Shown: piece by piece, positions 35,511 through 47,904 of the stretch
Position numbering within the stretch: the first letter of the stretch is position 1
How the letters are laid out: each line of letters begins with the position of its first letter
Source of the DNA: Linanthus parryae
Taxonomy: Eukaryota; Streptophyta; Magnoliopsida; Ericales; Polemoniaceae
Assembly (NCBI GenBank): GCA_023055425.1
Contig: JALGPY010000003.1
Span: forward strand, 16,675,001-16,739,000
DNA: 64,000 nt
Direction of reading: 5' to 3'
Position numbers and translations under genes: made by a program
Notes under the pieces: generated by a model
Databases searched by the model: none
Told to the model about the DNA's origin: nothing
Seen by the model: the letters and a program-made list of their open reading frames with translations, nothing else

Positions 35511-35546
<36 letters not shown>
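35511..35546 (+). repeat. 36-nt poly-T tract
   Basis: An uninterrupted T run between the PBS and gag of Gypsy A. Confidence 0.9.
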
Positions 35547-35552
<6 letters not shown>

Positions 35553-35710
35553 TTTAGTTTCGTTGTTTTTCTTTTATCCCACTATTTTTTTTGATCTGCA
35601 TTTTTCAGGACTGTTTAGTTGATGCCCAAATTGCCTCGTGATTTGGTGCCACCACTCGACAATCCAGAAAAGCTTTACGCTAGCAGAACCGTAGAAACCG
35701 AGAAAGCAGA

Positions 35711-37102
35711 ATGGCCCACAACCAAGGAGACCGTCTTGAAAATCCAGCAACCGGCCAAGAGGAACCAGAGACACGTACCCCAGCCCAGATGGCCCCCGGT
35801 ACATCGAAGATCTCATCACTGCAGGTTTTGCCGCCCGGAACAATCAGAGGACATATAACAGTTCTGGGAAGGCGTTGGTGGAGAATTTCGAAGTCCCCAC
35901 GGGGGCATGAACGAGCTATTGTGGTGCCTGAGATCACCGGAGAACACTTTGATATAAAACCATCCACCATCCAGACTGTTCAGACCCTCTGCCCGTTCTA
36001 TGGCAAGGCCGACGAAGACCCAAACGACTTTATCGGGAAATTCGAGGACTACTGCAACAAAGTCCGGTATAAGGGAGTCGACGCAGAGGCACTCATGCTA
36101 ATTCTCTTTCCATACTGCCTATACGGAGTGGCCAAAGACTCACTCGAATCCCGACCACCCAGATCCATCACTACATGGGAGGGGTGCGTCCCGGATTTTC
36201 TGGCCAAATTTTACCCCGCTTCCTGGGTCATTCAACTACAAAGAGAAATTCTGTCATTAAAGCAGAAGACGGGGGAGACGGTGGTAGACGCATGAGACAG
36301 ATTGATGAGATTAGTGAAGAGATGCCCGAACCATGGTTTTGGAGACCCGAAGATTCTGCAGGTATTCTATCATGCCCTAGACAGGGAGAATGCTGACAGA
36401 ATTGACAGAGAAGCCGGAGGCAACTTTCTCTACCATGTGGACAAAGACGGTGCGTATGAGCTAATGAAGCAGTTAGCCAAGCAGGACACTCGACTGTTTG
36501 ATGATCGCAGGGTCACGGCCCGAGCTAGTGGAAGATGACCGGATAGATACTTTGGCCAAGATCGTGCAAGACTTAGTTAAGAAAGTCTACTCAGAAAGAA
36601 GGGTGTTGCAGTGGTAGGAGAACCAGATTTGGACGCAGCCATTGAGGAGCTTAGGACCGAGGAGGCCAATTACGTACAACAGCAGTGGGATCCGAGCCGG
36701 TACGGAAACCCGAATTCTGCAATTTATGCACCGGGATTCCAGCACAGGCCACAGGCACAGCTGGTAGTACCCGCACAGCAAGTACAGCCTGGACCATCAG
36801 CACAACAGTACGATGCTCAGATGAAGAAAATCGAGTCCATGTTTCAGACCATGGAGTCCTGGTTTGCACATATGGACGCCCTGACAGCCGACGTGCAGAC
36901 GACCAAAACATCACTGCGCACTTTGGAGGTACAAGTAGGGCAGTTAGCACAGCAGCTAACAAAAAGACAGCCAGGAAACTTGCCCTCGAATATAGAAAAC
37001 AATCCACGTGCTCAGATCAATGCCATCACCACTCGGAGTGGATTAGCTCTACAGGATCCACCTTACCCTAGCCATACACGTGCAAAAAATGTCAAAAAAT
37101 GA
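35711..37102 (+). pseudogene. Gypsy A gag (Athila type), broken
   Basis: The first part (35711-36292) contains the Athila gag core: PSTIQTVQTLCPFYGKADED, then FIGKFEDYCNKV and SITTWEGCVPDFLAKFYP. It is ended by TGA at 36293-36295, after which homology continues in the same frame (RLVKRCPNHGF...FYHALDREN). A short stretch (about 36525-36615) reads in another frame. The last part (36611-37102) contains ESMFQTMESWF, TLEVQVGQLAQQL and ITTRSG, the usual Athila gag tail. The frame would have continued to 37201, where Angela-2 is inserted. Role in a live element: capsid and nucleocapsid. Confidence 0.8.
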
Positions 37103-37201
37103 CGAACACGAAATATTTGGCATGCGCGACAACTCAGCCGTAGGCCCCCAGCCAAAGGGCCCGGTTGAGCAGGATGAAGTGCAGGATGAGAAGGAAGCAG
37201 A

Positions 37202-38632
37202 TGTTGGAATAGATGCCCTAGAGGCAATCTAGTTTAGTATGAATTTGTAATTGGCTAGAAAATTTATTTATTATTTATTGGATATTTAATATAATGAAGT
37301 CCTTAGATTTACAATCGTGTTGTTTATCTTAAATATCCCTAGTCAAGTATAATGATTAAATGGGACAATCATCTATAGACTAGTATGGGGTTGGATTGAT
37401 ATGGAGATATCACGATCCAACACATAGGTGTGCATTACGGAATGTTGCACTGGATTGACCCATCACCGAGAAGGCTACATACACGTTATGTTAAGTCACA
37501 AGTGCTTCTCGGGTACAATGGTATTGTCATCCTTAGACTTGAAGTCACTAGATATTCTAGTTGTGGATCATTGTGATCTTGGTAGCGTTAAACGCTACAC
37601 CGTAACTGGGTAGTTATAAAGGCGTGTACTGGATACAATGAGAAGCAAGCTTAGAGATCGTAGTGGACGTAGAGAGGATTTGCCCCTCCCACATAACGGG
37701 AGCAAATATCCTAGGCCACTCGAGGATAGTGCTTATAGAATGTCTGGCCAGACTCAAATAAATCAATATATGGGATATTGATGTTATTTGCACGAATAAG
37801 GCTATTCCATGGATCGAGAAACAAGGGATTGGATATACGAGTGTGACTTGTATGTCTCGTGTCCAATCCGGATATGGAGGCAAAGGGATGAGACAATTAC
37901 TTGTACAAGGTTGTCTAGATGACTATTCTATTAGTTGGCTAGAATGGATGTTTTGCTAGAAACCGCTCCATATTAGCAAAGAGTTGCTACCAACTAGATA
38001 GAACCTATGGGGTCACACGCTATATAGAGTTGTACTAGATTTGGGAATTAATTAATTGGATTAATTAATTAGAAGGATCACTTTGCAAACCCTTGCAAAC
38101 TTAGTAGGGACTAATTTGCAAGGAAGGGACTAAATTGAATTCTAGTAGGACTAGAATAAGTCCTTTAGGTAGTTAACAAGGAGTTGTTGGACTATATAAA
38201 GGACCCTCCTTCCTTCCTTCCATAGAACTTATGCTCTAAAGAGAACATAACAAGAGTGGGAGAGAACAAAGGAGAGAGAGAGCAAGCAACAAGGAGGACG
38301 CCGCCCCCCTTGCCGCCGCCCCTCGTCCCCGACGCCACAAGAGGGCCGAACCCCCTCTTTGTGCCTCGTTTTGCGTGATTCCTGCACCCTCCTCTCATTC
38401 CGGGCTAGCACCAAGGAGATTGGAGATCTAGGATCAACTCTAGGCGTGGATCAACTATAGAGAACGTGACACTATTCGCGTTTGAAGTCATCAAGGAGAA
38501 CCCAAAGGTGTGTTTATGATTTCTTACCTTCACTATCGTTATGCATCTAGACTTGTGATCCTTGGAGGGTTTTGCATGGTTGTTTGTTTGATTATGCTTC
38601 CGTTTGCGCGATCCATGAGTCAAAACCCTACA
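37202..38632 (+). repeat. 5' LTR of Angela-2
   Basis: 1431 bp, TGTTGGAATAG...CCCTACA. It differs by only a few visible bases from the last LTR (45409-46839) and carries AAAATTTATT near its start, as that LTR does. Confidence 0.95.
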
Positions 38633-38633
38633 G

Positions 38634-38645
38634 TGGTATCAGAGC
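38634..38645 (+). promoter_or_regulatory. primer-binding site of Angela-2
   Basis: TGGTATCAGAGC, exact initiator-Met tRNA complement, one base after the LTR. Confidence 0.92.
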
Positions 38646-40317
38646 CACAGGTCATAGAGCATAAACGTAGTTTATGTGTTACATTCTTGTTGTTTTACAT
38701 CTTAATTTGTTGTTTATCGCGTAAAACAAGACAAATCAAGCATTGGATGCAATTTGTCAAAGAATTACTCATAACAAGACCCAATTATTGCATTGGATGC
38801 ATGAATTGGTGAGTTTAAGAAATTTTAGGATCTTAGATCTAGGGTTTGGGCATCCTTGGGGAAGAAGGAGTTCTCCCAAAACAAGGAAACAACCAAACTT
38901 GGGCTCCAAGCAAGGAGGTTTTTTTGGAAACAACCTCCACAAGGAGGCTCGGCCCCCTAGGGGACCGCCCCCTTGCTTGCCGCCCAAGATTGGCGCCCTA
39001 AGGGGCCGGGCGGCCCTAACCCGCGGGCCTAGCTTGCGGGTTTTGGGCCGGGCCGGCCCTAGGGCTTTATGGTTCACTTTGTTTGGGCCCGGGCAATTGG
39101 ATTGTTGGGCCCATGGACCGTTTTAACCCTAGAAATCCTAAAATCAATTAAAATTGACCAAGCGCGTTAAAATTGGATTTTAACTGTTTATGTGCAAATC
39201 GCATGGTGATTGGATATGGCCTTAGGATGTGGTTTGATGTGGATGTTTAATTTTGTGGTTTGGTTTTACGGCCTGCGAGCTGATCAATTAATTGTAATAA
39301 TTAATTAGGGTTTTATGGCCTGCGTGCCATTTTTTTCTCAACTTGTGAGATTTATTTTTATTTAGTATAGATATTAGCTAGTACTAGATAAAGTAGATCG
39401 TTAGCCAAGATTGGAGAAAAGAAGCCCAAAGCCAAAGAAGCCACAAAAGATGGAGCATGGAGCATGGAGCACACCACATGACTATGAAGGATGGACCAAA
39501 AGATCAAGACGCATGGAGATGTGTTTGTTTAGGGTTCATAGATAATTCCATTGGCTTGGAATTATCTTAGTCTAGAAAAGGCCATATCCACATCACGTTT
39601 AATTTCTGTTTTGTGGTTGTTTATTTATTGTCTTATTATTTGTGTGGTTGGTGTATGGATGATGCATGCAATTAGGATAATAAGATAATTAGACAACCCG
39701 GATCTATTATTTGGAGTTGTGCCCAAACTCAAATAGATAGATTAGTTGATATTGATCAACAAAATAATTAAAATTGAAAAATCCCTCAAATTTTAAAATA
39801 TTGTGTTCTTGCCTTCTCGTTATTTAAACACTCATTATCATCATTATTTATCAAGTTCGTGCGTGCCAAAGCATGGCGACTTGGTTCATAATGATGGAAT
39901 GCGATGGCACGTAACAATGTGCAATTGTTTAGATAAGAGGTTGAACACAACTAGGCTATTAATTTGATTAAGAAACCTAGAGGCAATCAATTGGGATTAT
40001 CCATATGGATGGATAAATAAGGAGTTATTTGCCCGATTGAACCAAGAGTTGCATATGGGATGCAATTGGAAATCGTTCCTACCTAAGAAGTAATCGAATT
40101 ATGGGTGACTTGCCAAAGCAAGCTCATAAGGAGATGAAAAAGATGGATCTTGGCCCACTAGAAAATATAAGGATATTTTCCGCATTAATATCTTGAGGGT
40201 TATTAATCCGTAGAAAAATAGTGGGAGCTATATTTAATAAACTAGCCATTATTAAATATAGTTAAAAAAAATTCACAAATACTAAAACTTGCGTATTTTC
40301 CTTTTGTAGAATTCCAA
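38646..40317 (+). other. Angela-2 untranslated leader
   Basis: Matches the Angela-1 leader, including the GGGCC-rich part near 39000-39070, but retains about 45 bases near 39860-39905 that Angela-1 lacks. Confidence 0.6.
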
Positions 40318-43300
40318 ATGGCAAACAACTCATCGAGTTCACAACATTCCCTACGATCTGTCCTTGAGAAGGACAAGCTCTCTGGAACCAACTTTCTTGA
40401 TTGGTACAGAAACTTGAGAATTGTTCTCAAGCAAGAGAAGAAACTGTACGCAATAGAGGAGCAAGTTCCAGAAGGTCCAGAGAATCAGACACCTGCTGCC
40501 TTAAAGGCGTATCAAAAGCGTGTTGACGACGCTAATGATGCGGCCTGCCTAATGCTTTGCACCATGACCTCTGAGCTTCAGAAGCAACATGAGAACATGA
40601 ATGCTGTCGATATGATCGAACATCTAAAGCAGCTCTTCCAAGAGCAGGCGAGGGTAGAGAGGTATGAGGTCTCAAAGGCACTGTTCAAATGTCATCTGGC
40701 AGAAGGGAACCCGGTGGGACCCCATGTACTCCGAATGATCGGGTACTTGGAGAATCTCGCCCGGCTTGGGTTCCCGGTCGGCCAAGAGTTGGCAACCGAT
40801 CTCGTGTTGCAATCGTTGCCTGAAAGTTATGGACAATTCATTATGAACTATAACATGAACGAGATCGTTAAACCACTGCCAGATTTGCTCAACATGTTGA
40901 GGACGGCTGAACAGAGCATCAACAAGGGTAAGGGCAAGGCCATTATGATGGTGCATAAAGGAAAGGGCAAAAAGTTTGCATCTTCCTCCAAGGGCAAAGG
41001 CAAATCAGTTGCTAAGTCCAAGGAACAAGCCCTTAAGCCTGTTGGTGGCATTGCCAAGGTCGTGACTAAGGGTGAATGTCACTACTGTAGTCAACCTGGA
41101 CACTGGAGGAGGAACTGCCCAAAATATCTGGAGGACAAGAGGCTTGGAATAGTGATTCCACCACCACCAGGTATTTTTGTTGTAGATGTCAATTTAACTG
41201 TCTCTACATCATGGGTATTAGATACTGGATGTGGATCTCATATTTGTCGAAATATGCAGGATCTAAAGAGAAGTAAAAGATTGGCTAAAGGGGAGGTAGA
41301 TCTACGCGTTGGGAATGGAGCAAAGGTTGCTGCGTTGGCCATAGGCGTGTGCGAGCTATCTCTGCCTTCAGGATTAGTTTTAGAATTAAATAATTACTAT
41401 TTTGTTCCTGCTATGAGCAGAAACATTATTTCTATTTCTTGTTTGGACAAGGAAGGTTTTATTATTTCAATAAAGAACAATTGTTGTTCCTTTTATTTGA
41501 ATAATATTCACTATTTTAGTGCGCAATTATTTAATGGACTTTATGTCCTTGATCTAAGCAATCCTGTCTACAACATTAATACCAAGCGGATTAAAATAAA
41601 TGATTTAAATCCTGCTTATTTATGGCATTGTCGTTTAGGCCACATAAATGAGAAACGTGTATCTAGACTCCATAAGGATGGATTACTAGACTCATTTGAT
41701 TTTGAATCATATGAGACATGTGAGGCTTGTTTATTGGGAAAAATGACAAAGTCCCCTTTCAATAAGAAAGGTGAGAGGACTAGTGAGCAATTGGCGCTCA
41801 TACATACTGATGTGTGTGGGCCATTTGCCACGCCTGCCAGGGGTGGTTATGTCTACTTCATTACATTTACTGATGATTACAGTAGATATGGATTTGTGTA
41901 CCTTATGAGGGCAAAATCCGAATCCTTTGAAGTGTTCAAAGAATTCAAGAATGAAGTAGAGAAGTAACTTGGCAAAAGAATCAAGGCTCTACGATCGGAT
42001 CGTGGAGGAGAATACTTGAGCCAAGAGTTTGACGACTATCTTAGAGAGTGTGGGATCGTGTCCCAACTCACTCCACCCGGAACGCCACAATGGAATGGCG
42101 TGTCCGAGAGGAGGAATCGAACCCTATTGGATATGGTTCGGTCTATGATGTGTCAAACCGATCTTCCATTATCGTTTTGGGGCTACGCTCTATTAAGTGC
42201 AGCTTTCACCATTAACCGTGTTCCATCTAAATCAGTCATGAAGACACCATATGAGATGTGGAGTGGGAGGCGTCCCACACTGTCGTTCATGAGGATTTGG
42301 GGCTGCGATGTCTATGTAAAACGTTTACAATCAGACAAGCTAGGGCCTAAATCGGATAAGTGTAAGTTTGTGGGGTACCCTAAGGAAACTAAGGGATACT
42401 ACTTCTACAATCCAACCGAGAACAAAGTGTTTGTTGCTCGGACCGGCGTGTTTCTAGAAAGAGAGTTTGTCTCTAAAGAAGCAAGTGGGAGGAATGTAGA
42501 ACTTGAAGAAGTTCAAGAACCACAAATCACTGAACCGATTATGGAACATGAACAGGAATCACAAACAGTTGTGGAGCCACCTGTTCAGGTAACACAAGAG
42601 CTTCGTAGATCTAGTAGAGTGCGCCAGGAACCCGAGAGGTACGGACTTCTCGTGACTGATTCCGGTGACACGATGCTCATAGATGATGAGCCTACTACCT
42701 ATGAGGAGGCCATGAATGGCCCAGACTCGCAGAAGTGGCTTGAAGCCATGAGATCCGAGATGGAATCCATGTACACCAACAAAGTATGGACTTTGGTGGA
42801 ACCACCTGATGGGGCGCGGCCCATAGGGTGCAAGTGGGTCTTCAAGAAGAAGATCGACATGGATGGTAATGTGATTACCTATAAGGGCCGATTGGTGGCT
42901 AAAGGAGTCAGATAGATTCATGGTATTGACTATGATGAAACCTTCTCACCAGTCGCTATGACCAAATCCATCCGAATCCTACTTGCGATTGCAGCATACT
43001 ACGACTATGAGATTTGGCAGATGGATGTCAAAACAACATTCCTTTATGGGAATCTCCTCGAGGACGTGTATCTGATACAGCCGGAGGGTTTTGAGGATCC
43101 AAAGCAAGCCAACAAAGTCTGTAAACTGCAACGATCCATTTATGGATTAAAGCAAGCTTCTAGGAGTTGGAATCGACGTTTTGATGAAGTGGTCAAAGAG
43201 TTTGGCTTCATCAGAAACGAAGATGAGTCTTGTGTTTACAAGAAGGTTAGTGGGAGCTCTGTAGCTTTTCTGGTCTTGTATGTGGATGACATACTACTCA

Positions 43301-44265
43301 TTGGAAACGACATTCCCATGCTGCAATCTGTGAAAGATTGGCTAGGAAAGTGTTTCTCAATGAAAGACTTAGGGGAAGCAGCCTATATACTCGGTATAAA
43401 GATCTATAGAGATAGATCTAAGAGGTTGCTAGGCCTAAGTCAAAGTACATATATTGACAAGGTGTTGAAACGGTTCAACATGCAAGACTCCAAGAAGGGG
43501 TTCTTGCCCATGTCACATGGAATCGCTCTTTCGAAGAGTGGTTGTCCTTCCAATGAGATTGAGAAGGAACGCATGAGTAGGATTCCCTATGCCTCGACCA
43601 TAGGATCTATCATGTACGCCATGTTATGTACTAGACCAGATGTGTCATATGCCTTGAGTATGACAAGAAGATACCAATCCAATCCAGGTGAGAGTCACTG
43701 GATTGCTGTCAAGAACATCCTAAAGTACTTGAGAAGAACTAAGGATGCTTTCTTGATGTTTGGCGGTGAGGAAGAGTTGCGTGTAAGGGGTTACACTGAT
43801 GCAAGCTTCCAAACCGATAGAGATGACTTTACACAGTCGGGATATGTGTTTTGCCTGAATGGAGCAGCGGTGAGCTGGAAGAGTTCCAAGCAAGAGACGG
43901 TAGCTGATTCTACAACAGAGGCTGAGTACATTGCTGCAAATGGCGCAGCAAAGGAGGCTGTTTGGATCAGAAAGTTTGTTTCTGAACTTGGTGTGGTCCC
44001 TAGCATTGCGGATCCAGTGGAGTTGTTCTGTGACAACACTGGGGCGATCGCGCAATCAAAGGAACCAAGATCGCACCAGAAGTCCAAGCATGTGCTCAGG
44101 AAGTTTCATCTGATTCGAGATATTATCGATAGAGGAGACGTTCGGATATGCAAGATTCCTACAGATGATAATCTGTCAGACCCGCTTACGAAGCCTCTCA
44201 CGCAGTGGAAGCATGAAGGGCACACTAGGAGTATGGGCATACGAGATGCGCCAGATTGGCTCTAG
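40318..44265 (+). pseudogene. Angela-2 gag-pol polyprotein, two nonsense mutations
   Basis: One frame of 1316 codons, ATG 40318 to TAG 44263-44265, interrupted by TAA at codon 550 (41965-41967, in the integrase core, where Angela-1 has Gln) and TAG at codon 866 (42913-42915, in RT, where Angela-1 has Gln). All domains are otherwise present: gag, zinc knuckle CHYCSQPGHWRRNC, protease LDTGCGSH, integrase zinc region and D,D35E core, RT with YVDD, RNase H. It has an 11-residue stretch in the KGKGK linker missing from Angela-1, and one residue less in RNase H (DDFTQSG against DDFRSQSG). The stops differ from those of Angela-1, so each copy died separately. Confidence 0.93.
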
Positions 44266-44268
44266 TGC

Positions 44269-44279
44269 AAGTGGGAGAC
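44269..44279 (+). promoter_or_regulatory. polypurine tract of Angela-2
   Basis: AAGTGGGAGAC immediately before the 3' LTR. Confidence 0.75.
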
Positions 44280-44636
44280 TGTTGGAATAGATGCCCTAGA
44301 GGCAATCTAGTTTAGTATGAATTTGTAATTGGCTAGAAAATTCATTTATTATTTATTGGATATTTAATATAATGAAGTCCTTAGATTTACAATCGTGTTG
44401 TTTATCTTAAATATCCCTAGTCAAGTATAATGATTAAATGGGACAATCATCTATAGACTAGTATGGGGTTGGATTGATATGGAGATATCACGATCCAACA
44501 CATAGGTGTGCATTACGGAATGTTGCACTGGATTGACCCATCACCGAGAAGGCTACATACACGTTATGTTAAGTCACAAGTGCTTCTCGGGTACAATGGT
44601 ATTGTCATCCTTAGACTTGAAGTCACTAGATATTCT
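44280..44636 (+). repeat. truncated 3' LTR of Angela-2
   Basis: Only the first 357 bases of the LTR are present. The break lies in TATTCT, where the sequence switches to Gypsy A gag. It carries AAAATTCATT where the other two Angela-2 LTRs have AAAATTTATT. Confidence 0.93.
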
Positions 44637-45408
44637 CTACCATGTGGACAAAGACGGTGCGTATGAGCTAATGAAGCAGTTAGCCAAGCAGGACACTCGA
44701 CTGTTTGATGATCGCAGGGTCACGGCCCGAGCTAGTGGAAGATGACCGGATAGATACTTTGGCCAAGATCGTGCAAGACTTAGTTAAGAAAGTCTACTCA
44801 GAAAGAAGGGTGTTGCAGTGGTAGGAGAACCAGATTTGGACGCAGCCATTGAGGAGCTTAGGACCGAGGAGGCCAATTACGTACAACAGCAGTGGGATCC
44901 GAGCCGGTACGGAAACCCGAATTCTGCAATTTATGCACCGGGATTCCAGCACAGGCCACAGGCACAGCTGGTAGTACCCGCACAGCAAGTACAGCCTGGA
45001 CCATCAGCACAACAGTACGATGCTCAGATGAAGAAAATCGAGTCCATGTTTCAGACCATGGAGTCCTGGTTTGCACATATGGACGCCCTGACAGCCGACG
45101 TGCAGACGACCAAAACATCACTGCGCACTTTGGAGGTACAAGTAGGGCAGTTAGCACAGCAGCTAACAAAAAGACAGCCAGGAAACTTGCCCTCGAATAT
45201 AGAAAACAATCCACGTGCTCAGATCAATGCCATCACCACTCGGAGTGGATTAGCTCTACAGGATCCACCTTACCCTAGCCATACACGTGCAAAAAATGTC
45301 AAAAAATGACGAACACGAAATATTTGGCATGCGCGACAACTCAGCCGTAGGCCCCCAGCCAAAGGGCCCGGTTGAGCAGGATGAAGTGCAGGATGAGAAG
45401 GAAGCAGA
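44633..45408 (+). repeat. 776-bp duplicate of Gypsy A gag (copy of 36426-37201)
   Basis: Same sequence, same frames and same right end as 36426-37201; no difference seen by eye. It shares TTCT with the LTR at the left junction. Confidence 0.95.
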
Positions 45409-46839
45409 TGTTGGAATAGATGCCCTAGAGGCAATCTAGTTTAGTATGAATTTGTAATTGGCTAGAAAATTTATTTATTATTTATTGGATATTTAATATA
45501 ATGAAGTCCTTAGATTTACAATCGTGTTGTTTATCTTAAATATCCCTAGTCAAGTATAATGATTAAATGGGACAATCATCTATAGACTAGTATGGGGTTG
45601 GATTGATATGGAGATATCACGATCCAACACATAGGTGTGCATTACGGAATGTTGCACTGGATTGACCCATCACCGAGAAGGCTACATACACGTTATGTTA
45701 AGTCACAAGTGCTTCTCGGGTACAATGGTATTGTCATCCTTAGACTTGAAGTCACTAGATATTCTAGTTGTGGATCATTGTGATCTTGGTAGCGTTAAAC
45801 GCTACACCGTAACTGGGTAGTTATAAAGGCGTGTACTGGATACAATGAGAAGCAAGCTTAGAGATCGTAGTGGACGTAGAGAGGATTTGCCCCTCCCACA
45901 TAACGGGAGCAAATATCCTAGGCCACTCGAGGATAGTGCTTATAGAATGTCTGGCCAGACTCAAATAAATCAATATATGGGATATTGATGTTATTTGCAC
46001 GAATAAGGCTATTCCATGGATCGAGAAACAAGGGATTGGATATACGAGTGTGACTTGTATGTCTCGTGTCCAATCCGGATATGGAGGCAAAGGGATGAGA
46101 CAATTACTTGTACAAGGTTGTCTAGATGACTATTCTATTAGTTGGCTAGAATAGATGTTTTGCTAGAAACCGCTCCATATTAGCAAAGAGTTGCTACCAA
46201 CTAGATAGAACCTATGGGGTCACACGCTATATAGAGTTGTACTAGATTTGGGAATTAATTAATTGGATTAATTAATTAGAAGGATCACTTTGCAAACCCT
46301 TGCAAACTTAGTAGGGACTAATTTGCAAGGAAGGGACTAAATTGAATTCTAGTAGGACTAGAATAAGTCCTTTAGGTAGTTAACAAGGAGTTGTTGGACT
46401 ATATAAAGGACCCTCCTTCCTTCCTTCCATAGAACTTATGCTCTAAAGAGAACATAACAAGAGTGGGAGAGAACAAAGGAGAGAGAGAGCAAGCAACAAG
46501 GAGGACGCCGCCCCCCTTGCCGCCGCCCCTCGTCCCCGACGCCACAAGAGGGCCGAACCCCCTCTTTGTGCCTCGTTTTGCGTGATTCCTTCACCCTCCT
46601 CTCATTCCGGGCTAGCACCAAGGAGATTGGAGATCTAGGATCAACTCTAGGCGTGGATCAACTATAGAGAACGTGACACTATTCGCGTTTGAAGTCATCA
46701 AGGAGAACCCAAAGGTGTGTTTATGATTTCTTACCTTCACTATCGTTATGCATCTAGACTTGTGATCCTTGGAGGGTTTTGCATGGTTGTTTGTTTGATT
46801 ATGCTTCCGTTTGCGCGATCCATGAATCAAAACCCTACA
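45409..46839 (+). repeat. terminal LTR of Angela-2 (hybrid or solo-like)
   Basis: 1431 bp, complete. The left end shares a private base with the 5' LTR. Its right end (CATGAATC against CATGAGTC in the 5' LTR) differs from it. Flanked by GCAGA on both sides, exactly as a solo LTR would be. Confidence 0.93.
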
Positions 46840-46844
46840 GCAGA

Positions 46845-47382
46845 GACGACACCTATCTCCAAGGAGGTGTCGTACCCTTTGAAGACCTAGAAGAGGGATG
46901 ATAGCAAGGACTACGCCTGATTTCTCGAGATTTCAAACAGCTGCCGATCAACATACCGTTTGCTGAGGTATTGGCGAAGATGCCCACTTGCGCCGAATTC
47001 CTCAAGGAAATTCTGTATGGAAGGAGGTGTATGAGCGCTTTCGAGACGATCAATCTGACGACAGAAGTGAGCAATTGTGTGAAGAATGGGCTACCGAGGA
47101 AGAGAAAGGACCCTGGCAGTTTTGTTATTTCGGTCACCCTAGGTAATGCTTACACATGAAAGGCTCTGTGTGACCTGGGGGCCAGTATCAATCTGATGCC
47201 GTTATCGATTTTCAAAACTTTGAAAATCGGTGAACTCAGGCCCGCCAGAATCAATCTGCAGATGGCGGACAGATCCGTGAAACAGGCTTACGGAGTTATT
47301 GAAACATTCTGGTGAAAGTCGGAGAATTGATTTTTCCGGCAGATTTCGTAATTCTGGACATGGAGGCAGGAGACGTACCTAG
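46845..47382 (+). pseudogene. Gypsy A gag end and aspartic protease remnant
   Basis: The frame 46971-47159 reads MPTCAEFLKEILYGRR and KDPGSFVISVTLGNAYT, the Athila segment before the protease. It is ended by TGA at 47157-47159, and the frame beyond reads ALCDLGASINLMP, which is the protease active site (Asp-Leu-Gly). Further on, a frame change precedes FPADFVILDMEAGDVP. The protease is then cut by the insertion at 47383; the usual following IILGRPFLAT is absent here, though present in Gypsy B. Confidence 0.75.
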
Positions 47383-47899
47383 GGATGGCAATATGGTCCG
47401 ATCCGATCTGTGATCCGAGCGATCCGGGCCGAATGGATCGGATCCAAATCCGATCCAATTGAAAATGGATCGGATTTGGATCTGGAAAGCCAGATCCGAT
47501 CGGATTTGGATCTGGATTTGGATCTAAGGGCAGATCCACTGGGTTCCGACCCGACCCAATCCGACTTATATGTGTGCTTTACAAATATATTCATACTACC
47601 TCCCCACTATCACTTCAAATAAGAATACAATAGTAATTCCAACATACAAAGCTATTTCTGTTGTGTTTTAGGCTTCATAACTTGCGAACATGCCTTAGCG
47701 TATGAAATAGTGTTTATTTCTTATGTTATTTTTTGTATTTTATTGTAAACCCAAGTCGGATCCGATCCGAATCCGATCCGACCACGTATTATATGGATCT
47801 ACGGATCGGATTTGGATCAGCTGCATGAAACCCGATTCGATCTGATCCGAATCCGGTGATGATCCAAACGGATCTGGATCGGATCTGGATCCCATTTCT
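47383..47899. mobile_element. GATCC-rich non-autonomous insertion
   Basis: 517 bp packed with GGATCGGAT/ATCCGATCC words near both ends in both orientations, starting GGATGGCAATATGG. It is flanked by CCTAG (47378-47382 and 47900-47904), a possible 5-bp target duplication. No protein. Superfamily unknown to me; GGATGGCAA starts are seen in plant hAT-like MITEs, but hAT gives 8-bp duplications. Confidence 0.5.
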
Positions 47900-47904
47900 C
47901 CTAG

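Larger units (their letters stand above)
37202..46839 (+). mobile_element. Angela-lineage copia element 'Angela-2' with internal rearrangement
   Basis: Inserted in Gypsy A gag with target duplication GCAGA (37197-37201, 46840-46844). Parts: 5' LTR 37202-38632, PBS, leader, gag-pol 40318-44265, partial 3' LTR 44280-44636, a 776-bp duplicate of Gypsy A (44633-45408, copy of 36426-37201), and a complete LTR 45409-46839 that is itself preceded by GCAGA. It belongs to the same family as Angela-1 but a separate subgroup (LTR reads GTAATTGGC where Angela-1 has GTATATGGC). Confidence 0.93.

Noticed and set aside
36651..37007. 118-residue minus-strand frame (also at 44858-45214)
   Set aside because: Antisense shadow of Gypsy A gag; the identical second copy results from the duplication, not from conservation.
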